Assembly: GCA_963585895.1 (NCBI GenBank)
Contig: CAUZXS010002497.1
Location: 1 to 64,000 of the forward strand
From: Sepioteuthis lessoniana
Lineage: Eukaryota > Mollusca > Cephalopoda > Myopsida > Loliginidae
Reading direction: 5' to 3'
Length of the DNA: 64,000 nt
Part shown: positions 43,985 through 53,304 of the stretch, in pieces
Position numbering within the stretch: position 1 is the first letter of the stretch
Layout of the letters: each line of letters opens with the position of its first letter
The notes under the pieces: model-generated
The model's database searches: none
Seen by the model: only the letters and a program-made list of their open reading frames with translations
Told to the model about the DNA's origin: nothing
Program-made: the position numbers and the translations under genes

Positions 43985-45500
43985 ATGAGAAATTTCTTAT
44001 GAGAATTTATAAAAACCCACAAAATTCCGGCCATCCTATCTCCCGAACTCAAATTTCATCATTTTTTTTTCTATAAAGACCAGACTATTTGTTTTTCCTG
44101 TTTGGCTGATAAGTGACATTCAATTCCTGTATCAAGGTGTATCAATTGTTGACTCCTCTTTCCTTTTCACCTCATTTTTATATAAAGGCAAACAAACTTT
44201 TCAATCCAAATGTAGGAAATGAAAAGAAAAAAATAAAAGAATAAATGAATTTGGGGAGAGAAAATTATCTACTATAATCAACTTACATGGGAATTAATAA
44301 CCTCTTAACAAAATTATATTATATTGCAAAATATTATATTCTACATTATTTTATCAAAAAAAACTAAAATTGTCAAACCAATATTTTTATACTATTCAAT
44401 ATAATTGATCACCTTAATAAAGTAAAACTAAAAATTATACCAGTTACTGTTAAAACTATTATCTAAAATTACAAACACAACTTATTATATATCTTCAAGG
44501 TTACAATTATAGCTTACACATTATCATAATATTATTCATATTATTACTAAATTTCAAATCCTTGAATTAATAAATAATAATTATTTATCATCAAATACTA
44601 TAAATTATGACAAATTACAATTCAAAATATAACTATTAAAATACAATTTTTATTATTCTTATAAAAAATCATACCAAGTATTATAGATGATATCATATAA
44701 GAATTATCATCACAATTATGATGATAATTCTTATATGGTATCATCTATAATACTTGGTATGATTTTTTTATAAGAATAATAAAAATTGTATTTTAATAGT
44801 TATATTTTGAATTGTAATTTGTCATAATTAGTATTACAATTATTACTACCAATCATCAAACCTTTTAATATTATAAACTAATCATCAACTCATTATCATT
44901 ATAAGTATTAATAACATCAATGATAACAAAAACAATAACAAATATCAACAACTACCACAATATGTTATTACTGGATATCAATAATTAACAATTAATAATT
45001 AATGCCAATAACAAGTCATTCTAATTAATATTAATAATTATTACTATGTACGACAACATTATAACAAAAATATCATTCATAATATGTACTCTGTAATCAA
45101 TACAAAAAACTATACCCTATAGCACTTATTACATAATTTTAATGAATAAAACCACATGTTTAAAATATAAGAATTAATTTAGATCATATCTTAAAACATA
45201 TATACTCAAATCCAAAGTACATTAAATTTAATTAAATTAAAAAGTATATATATAAAAGAAAATTAAAACTAAAGTCATTTTACATAAGCTTATAACTATT
45301 TTTATGGCAACATTTAAATATCTATTTATTTCTTTGATTTAGTAATTTACTGGTATTTCTATATTCAATAATACTAATTTTTTCTTCTAAACAGAGATTA
45401 CATTTACTTTTGAAATTACTTGGGGTGGTTGATTGTTTTATAAAATTCCATCTAACTAATGGTGCAAAGCCAATATTTTTATGTCCTTTCTGTTTTCCAA
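43985..45500 (-). repeat. Large repeat H, copy 2
   Basis: Inverse match to 22860-24800. Anchors are CACAAAATTCCGGCC (44018), GACCAGACTATTTGTTTTTCC (44080), GGAGAGAAAATTATCTACTA (44256), ATTTAGTAATTTACTGGTATTTC (45337) and TAAAATTCCATCTAACTAATGG (45440). A palindrome at 44603 sits inside. This copy lacks the insertions seen in copy 1. Confidence 0.7.
44603..44829. repeat. Long palindrome, arms about 110 nt
   Basis: AATTATGACAAATTACAATT is mirrored by AATTGTAATTTGTCATAATT, and the arms meet at GAATTATCATCA/CAATTA/TGATGATAATTC. Very few mismatches. It lies inside repeat H; the counterpart near 23490-23560 has only one arm (TTGTGATGATAATTCTCAAT), so the second arm arose in this copy. Confidence 0.92.
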
Positions 45501-45568
45501 TGGGAAAATGGTTGCCTTGTACATTACATTTACTGCCAACAAGACTTTCTTCTCTAACCTATATATAT

Positions 45569-48503
45569 ATCATCATCATCATGTCGCGCCGTCAGCGCGG
45601 ATATCCCTGACCGTCTCTCGCCATTTCTCCCTATCACTCATCGCCTCCGGCAGGTCTTCAGGATTACAACCCGTGTCCTCACATAGCTGCTGTATGTAAG
45701 TTCGTGCTGGTCGTCCCACACTTGCACATCCATGAGTGGGGGTCCACAGGAGTACATCGCTTATGAGCTCGTCCTTGCTTCTCCAGCAGTGTCCCGCGTG
45801 TCTGGTTCGTCGAACTTGTATAGTTTTTGTGATGGGGGGCAAGTGTCCGTATAGTTGGAGTCTCGTGGGGTGTTGTCGCCAGGACTTGTTTAATACTGCT
45901 CTCAACATTCTTGTGTAATTTCCGTCCAGCCTCCTCTCCAGCCGCTTCGTAAGCGTCCATGTGGTGCATCCATATAGCAGTATCGACACAACCGCTGCCT
46001 GGAAGAAACTGCGTTTCATTTTATCTGTTAGGTCCGACTTCCATATGATCGAGAGCCTATCGATAGCTGTCCATGCCTTCGTCAGTCGTGTGTCGATGTC
46101 CTTCTCGGTTGATGAGACGCTGCTTCCTAGGTAGGTGAATTTGTCGACTAGTTTCAGAGAGGCTCCGTCTAGTGTGGCAATGTTGCCTGTTTGGTTGTAA
46201 CACATATATTCGGTTTTGTTTGCATTGACATGTAGGCCAATGCCGGCTGCAGCTCGTTCCAGACTATGTAGTAGTGTCTCTGCTTGATTAGGCGTATTCG
46301 CTAGTAACGCCAAGTCATCAGCGTAGTCGGCGTCCGTGATTGTTTTTGCGGGGTACCTTTTGCTTCTTCTCTTAGTCAGCTCAAAGCCATTTTCTCTGAT
46401 TTTGTCGATCGAAGTCCTAAGCACATAGTCTAGACAGATGATAAAGAGGTACGGGGCTAGTGTGTCTCCTTGTAGTACTCCTGCAACAATGTCGAAGTAT
46501 TCCGTGTCTCCATCTGGTGAACGTACTTTTACTTTGGTGTTTCTGTAGAGAATCATTATCGCTGCTACGGTTTCTTTTGGTAGGCCGTAAGCTAGTAGGA
46601 TTTGCTCCATCTTCCCTCTGTGTATGGAATCGAAGGCCTTGGTAAAGTCGACAAATAGTAATGTCGCCTGTAAGTTTTTTGCCCGAACGCCTTCCAGGAT
46701 TCTACGGATGGTCAGTATTTGTGAGGTTGTGGATCTATTTCTCCGGAAGCCATTTTGGTTTTTCCTAAGGATGTTTTCCATTTTGGGTTCTATGCGGTTT
46801 CGTAGTAGGGCATTGTAGATTTTGGCTGCTATGGATGTAAGTGTTATCCCTCGGTAGTTCTTGGCTAGTCCGAGGTCGCCTTTTTTAGGGAATGGAAGGA
46901 TGCATCCCTTCGTCCATCGTTCTATCCTATTTTGACTATAGACTGCGTTGCATTGCCGGAGCAGTATATCGTCGAATTGTCTCGTCTTCCACACTTCTGG
47001 GGGGATCTCGTCTAGCCCCGCCGCTTTCCTATTTTTAATTCTTCTGAGAACCGTGTCGAGTTCTTCTTTGGTGAAAGGACCTAGTTTTACGTCTAATTGC
47101 TTACTAATAATTCTGGTGATCGGTTCATCCGTTATTTCCGGTGGGTTTCCTAGTAGATTTTTGAAATGCTGTTCCCACAGTTTTATTCTTTCTTGTTGGC
47201 TTGCAGCTTTCAATTTTGCTTTGGCTGTGCTCTTTCTTCCACTTACTTCGTTTATTGTTTGCCAGGCTATCCTGGATTGCCTATCTTCCACCGAGTCTCT
47301 AATCTTATCTATCTGATTTTGTACGTATTCTGCCTGTTCTTTTAGGTATATTCCTGTTAATTGATGTTGCGCCTTTTCTAGTTCTCGTGCATTTGTATTT
47401 GTTGGGTTCTGTTGATAGTTTTTGGAGGCAGTCTTCACAAGTGCACGTTTTTCTCTAGCCGCTAGCGTTTCCCAAGGGACTCTATATTTAGTTCTAGGTT
47501 TTGTTGGAATACACTTTTCTGCCGCCTCCAGGTGCGCTTCTACAAAATTTTCATATTCGTCATTTGGGGTGCCTATTTCTACCTTCTCTTGAAGTGCTTC
47601 GAATCTGTTTCTTAATTCTAATGCATATTTGTCTCTAATATCTCTGTTGTTGAGTAGGGCCCAGTCATAGTGCTTGGTCGTGGCTTTACGTGTGGCGTTT
47701 TTTCTTAGGCTTAGTCGTACTTTGGCCGTAACTATTCGATGATCGGAGGACACACCCTCGAAGGAGGAGTATGCCTCGCAATTCATCGCACTGTTTCTCC
47801 ATTTCCTGTTTATAAGGACGTAGTCTATCTGTGCTTTACTCTTATTTGCGTATGTGTAGGTCCATAATTTCCCCTCCCTTTTTTGAAAGTTTGTATTGAG
47901 GCAGGTTAATCTATTTTCTATCATGAAATCTATTAAATGCTGTCCATTCCTGTTAGACGTGTAGTGTAGGCTGTATTTGTTGTGTCTGTTTTTCCCGATT
48001 TGTGCATTCATATCTCCGCCAATGACTAGCAGGTTGTGTTTCGGAATGCTACGTACTAGGGAGGATAGATCTTCGTAGAAGGTGGCTATTTCGTTTTCTT
48101 CGCTAACATTGGTAGGGCTGTAGCAGGAGATAATTGTTGCTTTGGGGTTGCCATTAAACGTTGCGGTCATCATCCTAGGTTGTATTCTCTCAATGCTGTT
48201 CAGTGTTTTTAACGCTCTCGGTCCTAGAAGTATTCCCACCCCTCCTACCGATGCATTGACAGAGTTTTTCCATGCCGATACAGTCACCAGCATCCATCCA
48301 TTTCCAGTTTCGTGATACTTGATATCTTCGGTGTGCGTGTATCGGTGCTCTTGTATGCAAATTATATCTATCTTATGTTCTACGGCTGATGCAGTTAGCT
48401 CTGCTAGTTGACCTATTCTATTTAGGGTTCTCACGTTAAATGTCGCTATCTGTATTGTTTGTTTGCATTTTAGTAAAAAAAAAAAAAAAAAAAAAAAATC
48501 CAA
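45569..48503 (-). mobile_element. RTE-like LINE, nearly full length
   Basis: A 2.93-kb element on the minus strand, ending in (ATG)n, here about four units followed by a TA run. RTE-clade LINEs usually have short 3' UTRs and simple-repeat tails. At the 5' side the reading frame begins in a T-run (48498-48475), upstream of which is a GA-rich leader shared with 48991-49136. Five shorter copies of the family are in the window. Confidence 0.88.
45579..48503 (-). CDS. LINE ORF2: endonuclease and reverse transcriptase
   Basis: The open frame of about 974 codons has no internal stop. Residues about 16-245 form an APE-type endonuclease: IQIATFNVRTLN, IICIQEHRY with the catalytic Glu, GGDMNAQIG, and GVSSDHRIV with the Asp-His pair. 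A linker (about 250-500) is Lys/Arg/Glu-rich. Reverse transcriptase (about 510-800) shows PKKGDLGLAKNYRGITLTS, FTKAFDSIHRGKM, GVLQGDTLAPYLF and catalytic DADYADDLALLANTP. The C-terminal part has HAGHCWRSKDELISDVLLWT and LCEDTGCNPEDLPEA, conserved in all copies here. The nominal start is TTG, since no ATG precedes the endonuclease in frame; the true product may start in the overlapping upstream frame or this copy lost its start. The TGA stop is formed by the ATGATG tail. Similar to RTE-group elements; finer clade unverified. Confidence 0.9.
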   Translation of the reverse strand: MDFFFFFFFLLKCKQTIQIATFNVRTLNRIGQLAELTASAVEHKIDIICIQEHRYTHTEDIKYHETGNGWMLVTVSAWKNSVNASVGGVGILLGPRALKTLNSIERIQPRMMTATFNGNPKATIISCYSPTNVSEENEIATFYEDLSSLVRSIPKHNLLVIGGDMNAQIGKNRHNKYSLHYTSNRNGQHLIDFMIENRLTCLNTNFQKREGKLWTYTYANKSKAQIDYVLINRKWRNSAMNCEAYSSFEGVSSDHRIVTAKVRLSLRKNATRKATTKHYDWALLNNRDIRDKYALELRNRFEALQEKVEIGTPNDEYENFVEAHLEAAEKCIPTKPRTKYRVPWETLAAREKRALVKTASKNYQQNPTNTNARELEKAQHQLTGIYLKEQAEYVQNQIDKIRDSVEDRQSRIAWQTINEVSGRKSTAKAKLKAASQQERIKLWEQHFKNLLGNPPEITDEPITRIISKQLDVKLGPFTKEELDTVLRRIKNRKAAGLDEIPPEVWKTRQFDDILLRQCNAVYSQNRIERWTKGCILPFPKKGDLGLAKNYRGITLTSIAAKIYNALLRNRIEPKMENILRKNQNGFRRNRSTTSQILTIRRILEGVRAKNLQATLLFVDFTKAFDSIHRGKMEQILLAYGLPKETVAAIMILYRNTKVKVRSPDGDTEYFDIVAGVLQGDTLAPYLFIICLDYVLRTSIDKIRENGFELTKRRSKRYPAKTITDADYADDLALLANTPNQAETLLHSLERAAAGIGLHVNANKTEYMCYNQTGNIATLDGASLKLVDKFTYLGSSVSSTEKDIDTRLTKAWTAIDRLSIIWKSDLTDKMKRSFFQAAVVSILLYGCTTWTLTKRLERRLDGNYTRMLRAVLNKSWRQHPTRLQLYGHLPPITKTIQVRRTRHAGHCWRSKDELISDVLLWTPTHGCASVGRPARTYIQQLCEDTGCNPEDLPEAMSDREKWRETVRDIRADGAT

Positions 48504-48640
48504 AACACCTCAAATGTAGTCTAACACGTGCTAAAGACGAAAGCCATAAAAGAGTTGACTCCTCCTCTCTCTTTCTTTCTCTCTCTCTCTCTGTGTCTCT
48601 CTCTCTCTCTCTCTCTGTCCACCACCAGTTGACCATGATA
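48497..48640 (-). repeat. LINE leader, proximal copy
   Basis: Minus strand: GTGGTGGACAGAGAGAG, a (GA)n tract, then GGAGTCAACTCTTTTATGGC, TTTCGTCTTTAGCACGTG and GACTACATTTGAGGTGTTTTGG before the T-run and ORF2. A 66-codon frame (48636-48436, ending MQTNNTDSDI) overlaps the start of the endonuclease frame. RTE elements can have a small overlapping first ORF, but this one is mostly Arg/Glu repeat and may be chance. Confidence 0.6.
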
Positions 48641-48990
48641 TAGGAGTGGAACCTTTAATATAAATACTAAAATTAGTAATAATTTAATCCTTCATTTGTT
48701 GAAATAGTATGCATACGTTTGGAAGTGATTCCGTTTCCAGAAGTTTTTTCACAGAGGTCAGTAAATTTGTTCTACTAAACTATTCATTTAAAAATGCACA
48801 TTTGATTTAAAATAGTAATGTCTTAAATCTCAGCTGTATTATTGTGTTGTTTAAATGAAGAATGAAGACTTATGCGATTTAATTTTCAGGAAAACTTTAC
48901 TTTTGGAAGGCGAACTTCTAAATTTGCTAACGAAAACCCCCAAAATTGCCCCCCCCCCCTGAGAAGAAAGGAAAAAGAAAAAAAAAAAAA

Positions 48991-49084
48991 AAATCCAAAA
49001 CACCTCAAATGTAGTCTAACACGTGCTAAAGACGAAAGCCATAAAAGAGTTGACTCCTCCTCTCTCTTTCTTTCTCTCTCTCTT

Positions 49085-49119
<35 letters not shown>

Positions 49120-49136
49120 GTCCACCACTAGATAAC
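48991..49136 (-). repeat. LINE leader, distal copy
   Basis: Nearly identical to 48497-48640, including the T-run junction (here TTTTTTTTTTTTTTCTTTTTCC), but followed by CTCAGGGGGGGGGG and unrelated sequence instead of ORF2. The two are about 350 nt apart in direct orientation. Confidence 0.8.
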
Positions 49137-49232
49137 CATGAAATATACCACAAAATTTCTTTGAATTTTAACATCCAGCAGTCCTGGACTTTAACTAAGT
49201 TAAAACTTAAGATAAAAAAAAGAGGAATTTTT

Positions 49233-49254
<22 letters not shown>

Positions 49255-49267
<13 letters not shown>

Positions 49268-49555
49268 TTTATTTTTATTACTACCGCGTACACATGGGAA
49301 GCAGCATGCTGTACGTGTGAGTCTTGCGGCTTAACGCTCAAGATTGCCAGTTCGATCGGGGAACTACTGCTGCTCATCTATAAGAGTGGCTTCTATAGAT
49401 GAGAACAAAAACAGCCATCGAAAGATAACCATGACTAGTACTCAAACCAGATCCATAAACCGCATCGCTCTTCGCGCGGGTAAAAAAGGGGCGCGTCCTG
49501 CTGAGGTTGGAGCCCTGGCCTCGGTGTTCGAATATATATATATATATATATATAT
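49255..49555. repeat. tRNA-like retroposon candidate with TA end
   Basis: GTCTTGCGGCTTAACGCTC and CCAGTTCGATCGGGGAAC are A- and B-box-like on the plus strand. They are followed by a GC-richer body (CGCATCGCTCTTCGCGCGGG, GGCGCGTCCTGCTGAGGTTG) that ends in a TA array at 49532. No second copy in the window, so the family assignment is tentative. Confidence 0.5.
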
Positions 49556-49815
49556 AAGTGAAGTTGGCAACCTTAGTCAAGGGTGACCCAGAAGCTCCCT
49601 TTTCAATAGCTACTAAACAAAGGTGTAGGAGAGGACGCTACTCCTTTCCCTGGATTGCTCCACTTTACCCTTGATCCTTACCTTATAAAGCTGAGTGTTA
49701 AGCAAGGTGGCATCAAGTACCATTTTTTGAGTCTGGTATGATTCGACCTGGGATTGAACCCCGGTCTTCTGGGCCATTGGCAAACACTCTACTCATTAGA
49801 CCAATGACCCGGTGG
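49556..49815 (-). repeat. SINE-B copy
   Basis: Minus-strand head TCATTGGTCTAATGAGTAGAG, B box GGTTCAATCCCAGG and the end GGTCACCCTTGACTAAGGTTGCC. Complete, about 260 nt. Confidence 0.83.
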
Positions 49816-50038
49816 TGTAGTTGATGATTCATTTATTTATCATTTATTTATTTATCTATTTTTCCAAATGCATTTCAACTACAAAATTGGCCTGCATACA
49901 AAAGCATTCCATGATAAACTTATTTTATCTATAGCACTAGTTTTTTTCTAGACATTTAAATTTGTAAACTGTAAAGAATTTGTTCTCAAATCAAAAATGA
50001 TGTTGCCTTTTTTTCAAAAAAGATTCCATCTCATGATG

Positions 50039-50410
50039 TCATCATCATCATCATGTCATGCCGCTAGCACGGATATCCCTGACCTTCTCTCGCCACTTCT
50101 CCCTATCGTTCATCGCCTCTGGCAGGTCTTCAGGGCTACATCCCATATCCTCACATAGCTGCTGTATGTATGTTCGAGCTGGTTGTCTTGCTTTTGCTCG
50201 GCCATATGTGGGGGTCCATAGGAGTACATCACTTATGAGTTCGTCCTTGCTTCTCCAGCAGTGTCCTGCATGTCTGGTTTGTCTAACTTGGATAGTTTTC
50301 GTGATGGGAGGCAGGTGGCCATATAGTTGGTGCCTTGTGAGGTTTTGCCACCAAGACTTGTTCAATATTGCTCGCAACATTCTTGTGTAATTGCCATCTA
50401 GCTTCTTCTT
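50039..50410 (-). pseudogene. RTE-like LINE, short 5'-truncated copy
   Basis: Frame 50380-50051 (109 codons) encodes MLRAILNKSWWQNLTRHQLY, GHLPPITKTIQVRQTRHAGH and the LCEDMGCSPEDLPEAM block, closely matching the C-terminus of the 974-residue ORF. It ends in the same (ATG)n tail at 50039-50053. Truncated upstream of LKKKLDGNY. Frame intact over its length, so a younger copy. Confidence 0.92.
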
Positions 50411-51170
50411 GAGCTGTTCCCTGTGTTACTCATTTTCATAAAACCAAAACATTTAGTCATGATGACGACCGTGGACTTGCATGAAAAATTTTTCTATTAT
50501 GATTATTTTATTTCATTCTCATAATTAAGATAATTTTTTATGGAATGCTTTTGTATGTGGGAAAATTTCAAAGTCAAGACGCCTTGGCAAAAATTAATGA
50601 ATGAATAAATAAATTATTAAATCATCATCTACACCAAATATTTATCTTTTGACAATTTACCTTTTTCCCACATATATTCTGATTAATTTATTTCCTTCCC
50701 TCTCATATATATATATAACCTATAGCAATGTTGATTTTCTATATGGAACAATATCATTCTGATGTAACATCAAACAAGCACAAAAAACTGTGAAGCAATT
50801 CCAGAATCATCAGTCTAAAAAATATTTCACCAGCAAATGCGCAATGTGCACCAGTCCAAGCAACAATTTTAACTGATCATATCTGAAAAAAAAATGGTAA
50901 GATATTAGCTTGATTGAGCTACCAATACCACTTGCTTAAGTCACTTATACCACACAGGTATTGCTGCTGCACCCTGTATACTTATGTGCGTGTATAGGGG
51001 TGAAGATGATGTATAAGTGCCCATCAGTTCTTTTTAGGAAGTGAACTGCTAGACTGCTAGCACAGATGATTTTGTTTATCATGATGAAAGCTTGTCCAGA
51101 TCCAGTCACACATTTTGGATGAACTGATGACAGAAGAATGGAACTCCAGAGTGTCGCAGATCTTCTGAAT
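50411..51170. other. Stretch with no gene
   Basis: AT-rich with a short TA array at 50706. A word pair near 49870-49930 and 50520-50590 (TTATGGAATGCTTTTGTATG and complement) suggests the 50039 LINE and its neighbour SINE-B inserted into an older inverted structure. No credible frame. Confidence 0.4.
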
Positions 51171-51290
51171 AATACACTCAGGTTTTGAATTCAGAGTTTT
51201 TCCTTCTCTTTGTTCAGTTGTCATACCGAGGCTAAAGAGCCCTGTCTATTTATAGTTGAAGGGAGAAGAGAAGGGGTCATGTTGTATAGC
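51170..51290 (-). repeat. SINE-D fragment
   Basis: GAATTCAGAGTTTTTCCTTC, TGTCATACCGAGGCTAAAG, AGCCCTGTCTATTTATAG and GGGTCATGTTGTATAG. Partial. Confidence 0.5.
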
Positions 51291-51299
51291 CACATAATA

Positions 51300-51870
51300 C
51301 AATAACATCTGTATGCAGAATCATAACAACAACACAATAAAGACGAGTGACACAGTTCTATAGAAAAATATACCTCTTACTTTATTTGAAAGGGTTCGAA
51401 AGGGTTACTAAAGGTTTTACTGTGAGAGGAAGTTGGAGACCAAACAGAACTGCAACATATTGACCCCCCACTCTTATGGCCATAACAGCGTTCTTTCCCG
51501 TTCTCCTGAGTTGCTCAACCGGGGGCATGGGGGCCCAGCCTCTCTGGAACATGTTCCTCATTCCAGCATCTTCTCTCCAACTGCAACTGCTCAATCGGGG
51601 GCCTGAGGGACCCCTCTGCTGGGTGCTAGTCTTCTCTACCGCATCTTATCTCCAACTGATTGAACTTCCTGTGCACTGAGTTATATAATTGTTCGATGCC
51701 CACCTTCTTCTTGTGGGGCATCACAAATCGCACTCATTCAACCTGTCCATGGTCAAGGTTATATCCTGATATTCCTCGACCGGATGCACTTGTTATTTAC
51801 ACAGGTGCATTTCCTATTTTGACAGCTTGGCCAGGGGCAATATGCAACAGTCATAACTTTACCTAGAACA
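51300..51870. repeat. Unclassified GC-richer block, possibly LTR-like
   Basis: Internal near-duplication: GAGTTGCTCAACCGGGGGC and ACTGCTCAATCGGGGGCC, each followed by a C/T-rich stretch and CATCTTCTCTCCAACTG / CATCTTATCTCCAACTG. The left border has AATAAAGACGAGTGACACAG. The 65-70 residue frames give no family. It could be a solo LTR or another retroposon; no paired copy found. Confidence 0.35.
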
Positions 51871-52314
51871 TCTATGCAAAGTGGAATACAAACAGTTTCG
51901 TATATGATTTGATCTTGACTCAATGAGTCCATTTCTTATGATGATAAACATGAAATCACACACACGCACACATGAGTATCAATGAAGTATAAATGAAAGA
52001 ACAAAATCAATAACTTTGATAATTTTATAATGAATCATAAAAGACCTCAATATGAAAACAGAAAAGCTAAAAAGCTTATATTTGAAATATTATATATATA
52101 ATATATTTTCATCATACAATGAGTAAAAGCATGTGTGATACCCTGCCCTCATCAGCCGCCAACCAGGGGTGATAACACAGTTTCAATAGCTCAATATAAA
52201 AACAGAAAAGCTAAAAAGCTTATATTCGAAATATTATATATATAATATTTATTTATTTATTTTAGTTTTATACCTATTTTATGATTCTGACAGTGTGAAC
52301 AAACCTATGTAGTG

Positions 52315-52360
52315 CATTCAATAAGCTTCCAGGCTTTTTTGTACAGACATTTAAAATTGC
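52315..52360 (-). mobile_element. Solo mariner terminal repeat
   Basis: TTCAATAAGCTTCCAGGCTT and TTTTGTACAGACATTTAAAATTG match the complement of the 36470-36500 end of the mariner at 35164-36504 nearly base for base. No transposase sequence follows, so only one terminus survives. Confidence 0.8.
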
Positions 52361-52448
52361 CAGCTGACTGGGTAAAGATGGTTTAGTGTCATATCTCGGA
52401 CATTCACCGGGGAGGGGTCTTACCTCTCTGCAGAGATACACTTGGCAT

Positions 52449-52490
<42 letters not shown>
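52361..52490 (+). repeat. Composite repeat E, right end, with TA array
   Basis: GGTTTAGTGTCATATCTCGG, CATTCACCGGGGAGGGGTC, CCTCTCTGCAGAGATACAC and TTGGCATAC, then (TA)n. Confidence 0.68.
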
Positions 52491-52527
52491 TATACATATA
52501 TAAGTGTAGATGGGCAGCAGTCTTGAT

Positions 52528-53256
52528 TAAAGACACATTTTGTCTATATAATTTCATTTAGGTCCTTTCAAGTTTCTTGATTAGTGTCTTCGTTTCAGGT
52601 TGGAATTGGTGGATGAATTTACCAAAATTGTCCTGAGTGCTTTCCCTTGGAACACTGTCTCCAACAAAAATAATTTATATGTTGGTCTTACCATTACAAC
52701 TCTTTCTAGATGGCTTACAATGCACCTTAATGATTCTAGCTCCATAGCCTTATATCTTAAAACCCATTCTATTCCCAAATTCCAATTTCAAAAAATTCTA
52801 GTTCAAAACACCACAATAATAGGACATGAAATTAATAATCTATGATTACAAATCCTAGAAGCCCTACATATAAAAAAAAAAAAAAACTAGAATGATTAGA
52901 ATTAATTTTGAAAATAGCAACTACATTTTGAAATGCCTTTAGTTTTTTTTTCTTAAATATTCTATATTTCTTGATAATATTCTATTTCCATTGATAGTGT
53001 TCTGTTTTTTAAATTCATCAGCATCTCAATTTTATTCAACTCAGCATTTACGTAATCTTGTAATCTTAAAAAACTTAAAAATCTCTTTAAAAAAACACTC
53101 TATACATGCAAGCGATCCCTGATGATGGCCTATGAAAGGTCTGAGAGTGCTTGGGACAATTTTGGTAAATTCATCCACCAATTCCAACCGGCCAAAACAC
53201 TTATCAGGAAACTTGAAAGGATTTTAATAAAATTATATAGACAAAATGTGTCTTTA
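52528..53256. mobile_element. Penelope-like element remnant with inverted flanks
   Basis: A GIY-YIG coding relic (52600-52930) lies between inverted repeats: left 52528-52637 (AAAGACACATTTTGTCTATA, AGGTCCTTTCAAGTTTC, GGTTGGAATTGGTGGATG), right 53148-53256 as its complement with about 10-15% differences. Penelope-like elements are known to be bounded by LTR-like repeats that can be inverted. Just inside the right flank lies CTGATGA (53119-53125) and GAAA (53134-53137). Confidence 0.75.
52600..52930 (+). pseudogene. Penelope-like GIY-YIG endonuclease fragment
   Basis: Translation gives NNLYVGLTITTLSRWLTMHL (YVG plus the Arg-region of GIY-YIG nucleases), then SIPKFQFQKILVQNTTIIGH and EINNL. After a stop (about 52843) it continues in frame with LQILEALHIKKKK and MIRINFENSNYILKCL, the usual C-terminal end of Penelope-like polyproteins. 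The reverse transcriptase part is absent. The nominal start is not an ATG; this is a 5'-truncated dead copy. Confidence 0.85.
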
Positions 53257-53304
53257 TTATTTGATCAAACATATATATATATATATATATACACATATAT
53301 ATAT

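Noticed and set aside
48436..48636. 66-codon frame upstream of the LINE as a proven ORF1
   Set aside because: Mostly Arg/Glu from a GA microsatellite; kept only as a possibility.
51382..51866. Three overlapping 65-70 residue frames
   Set aside because: Mutually overlapping on both strands in a duplicated GC-richer block; no conserved motif.
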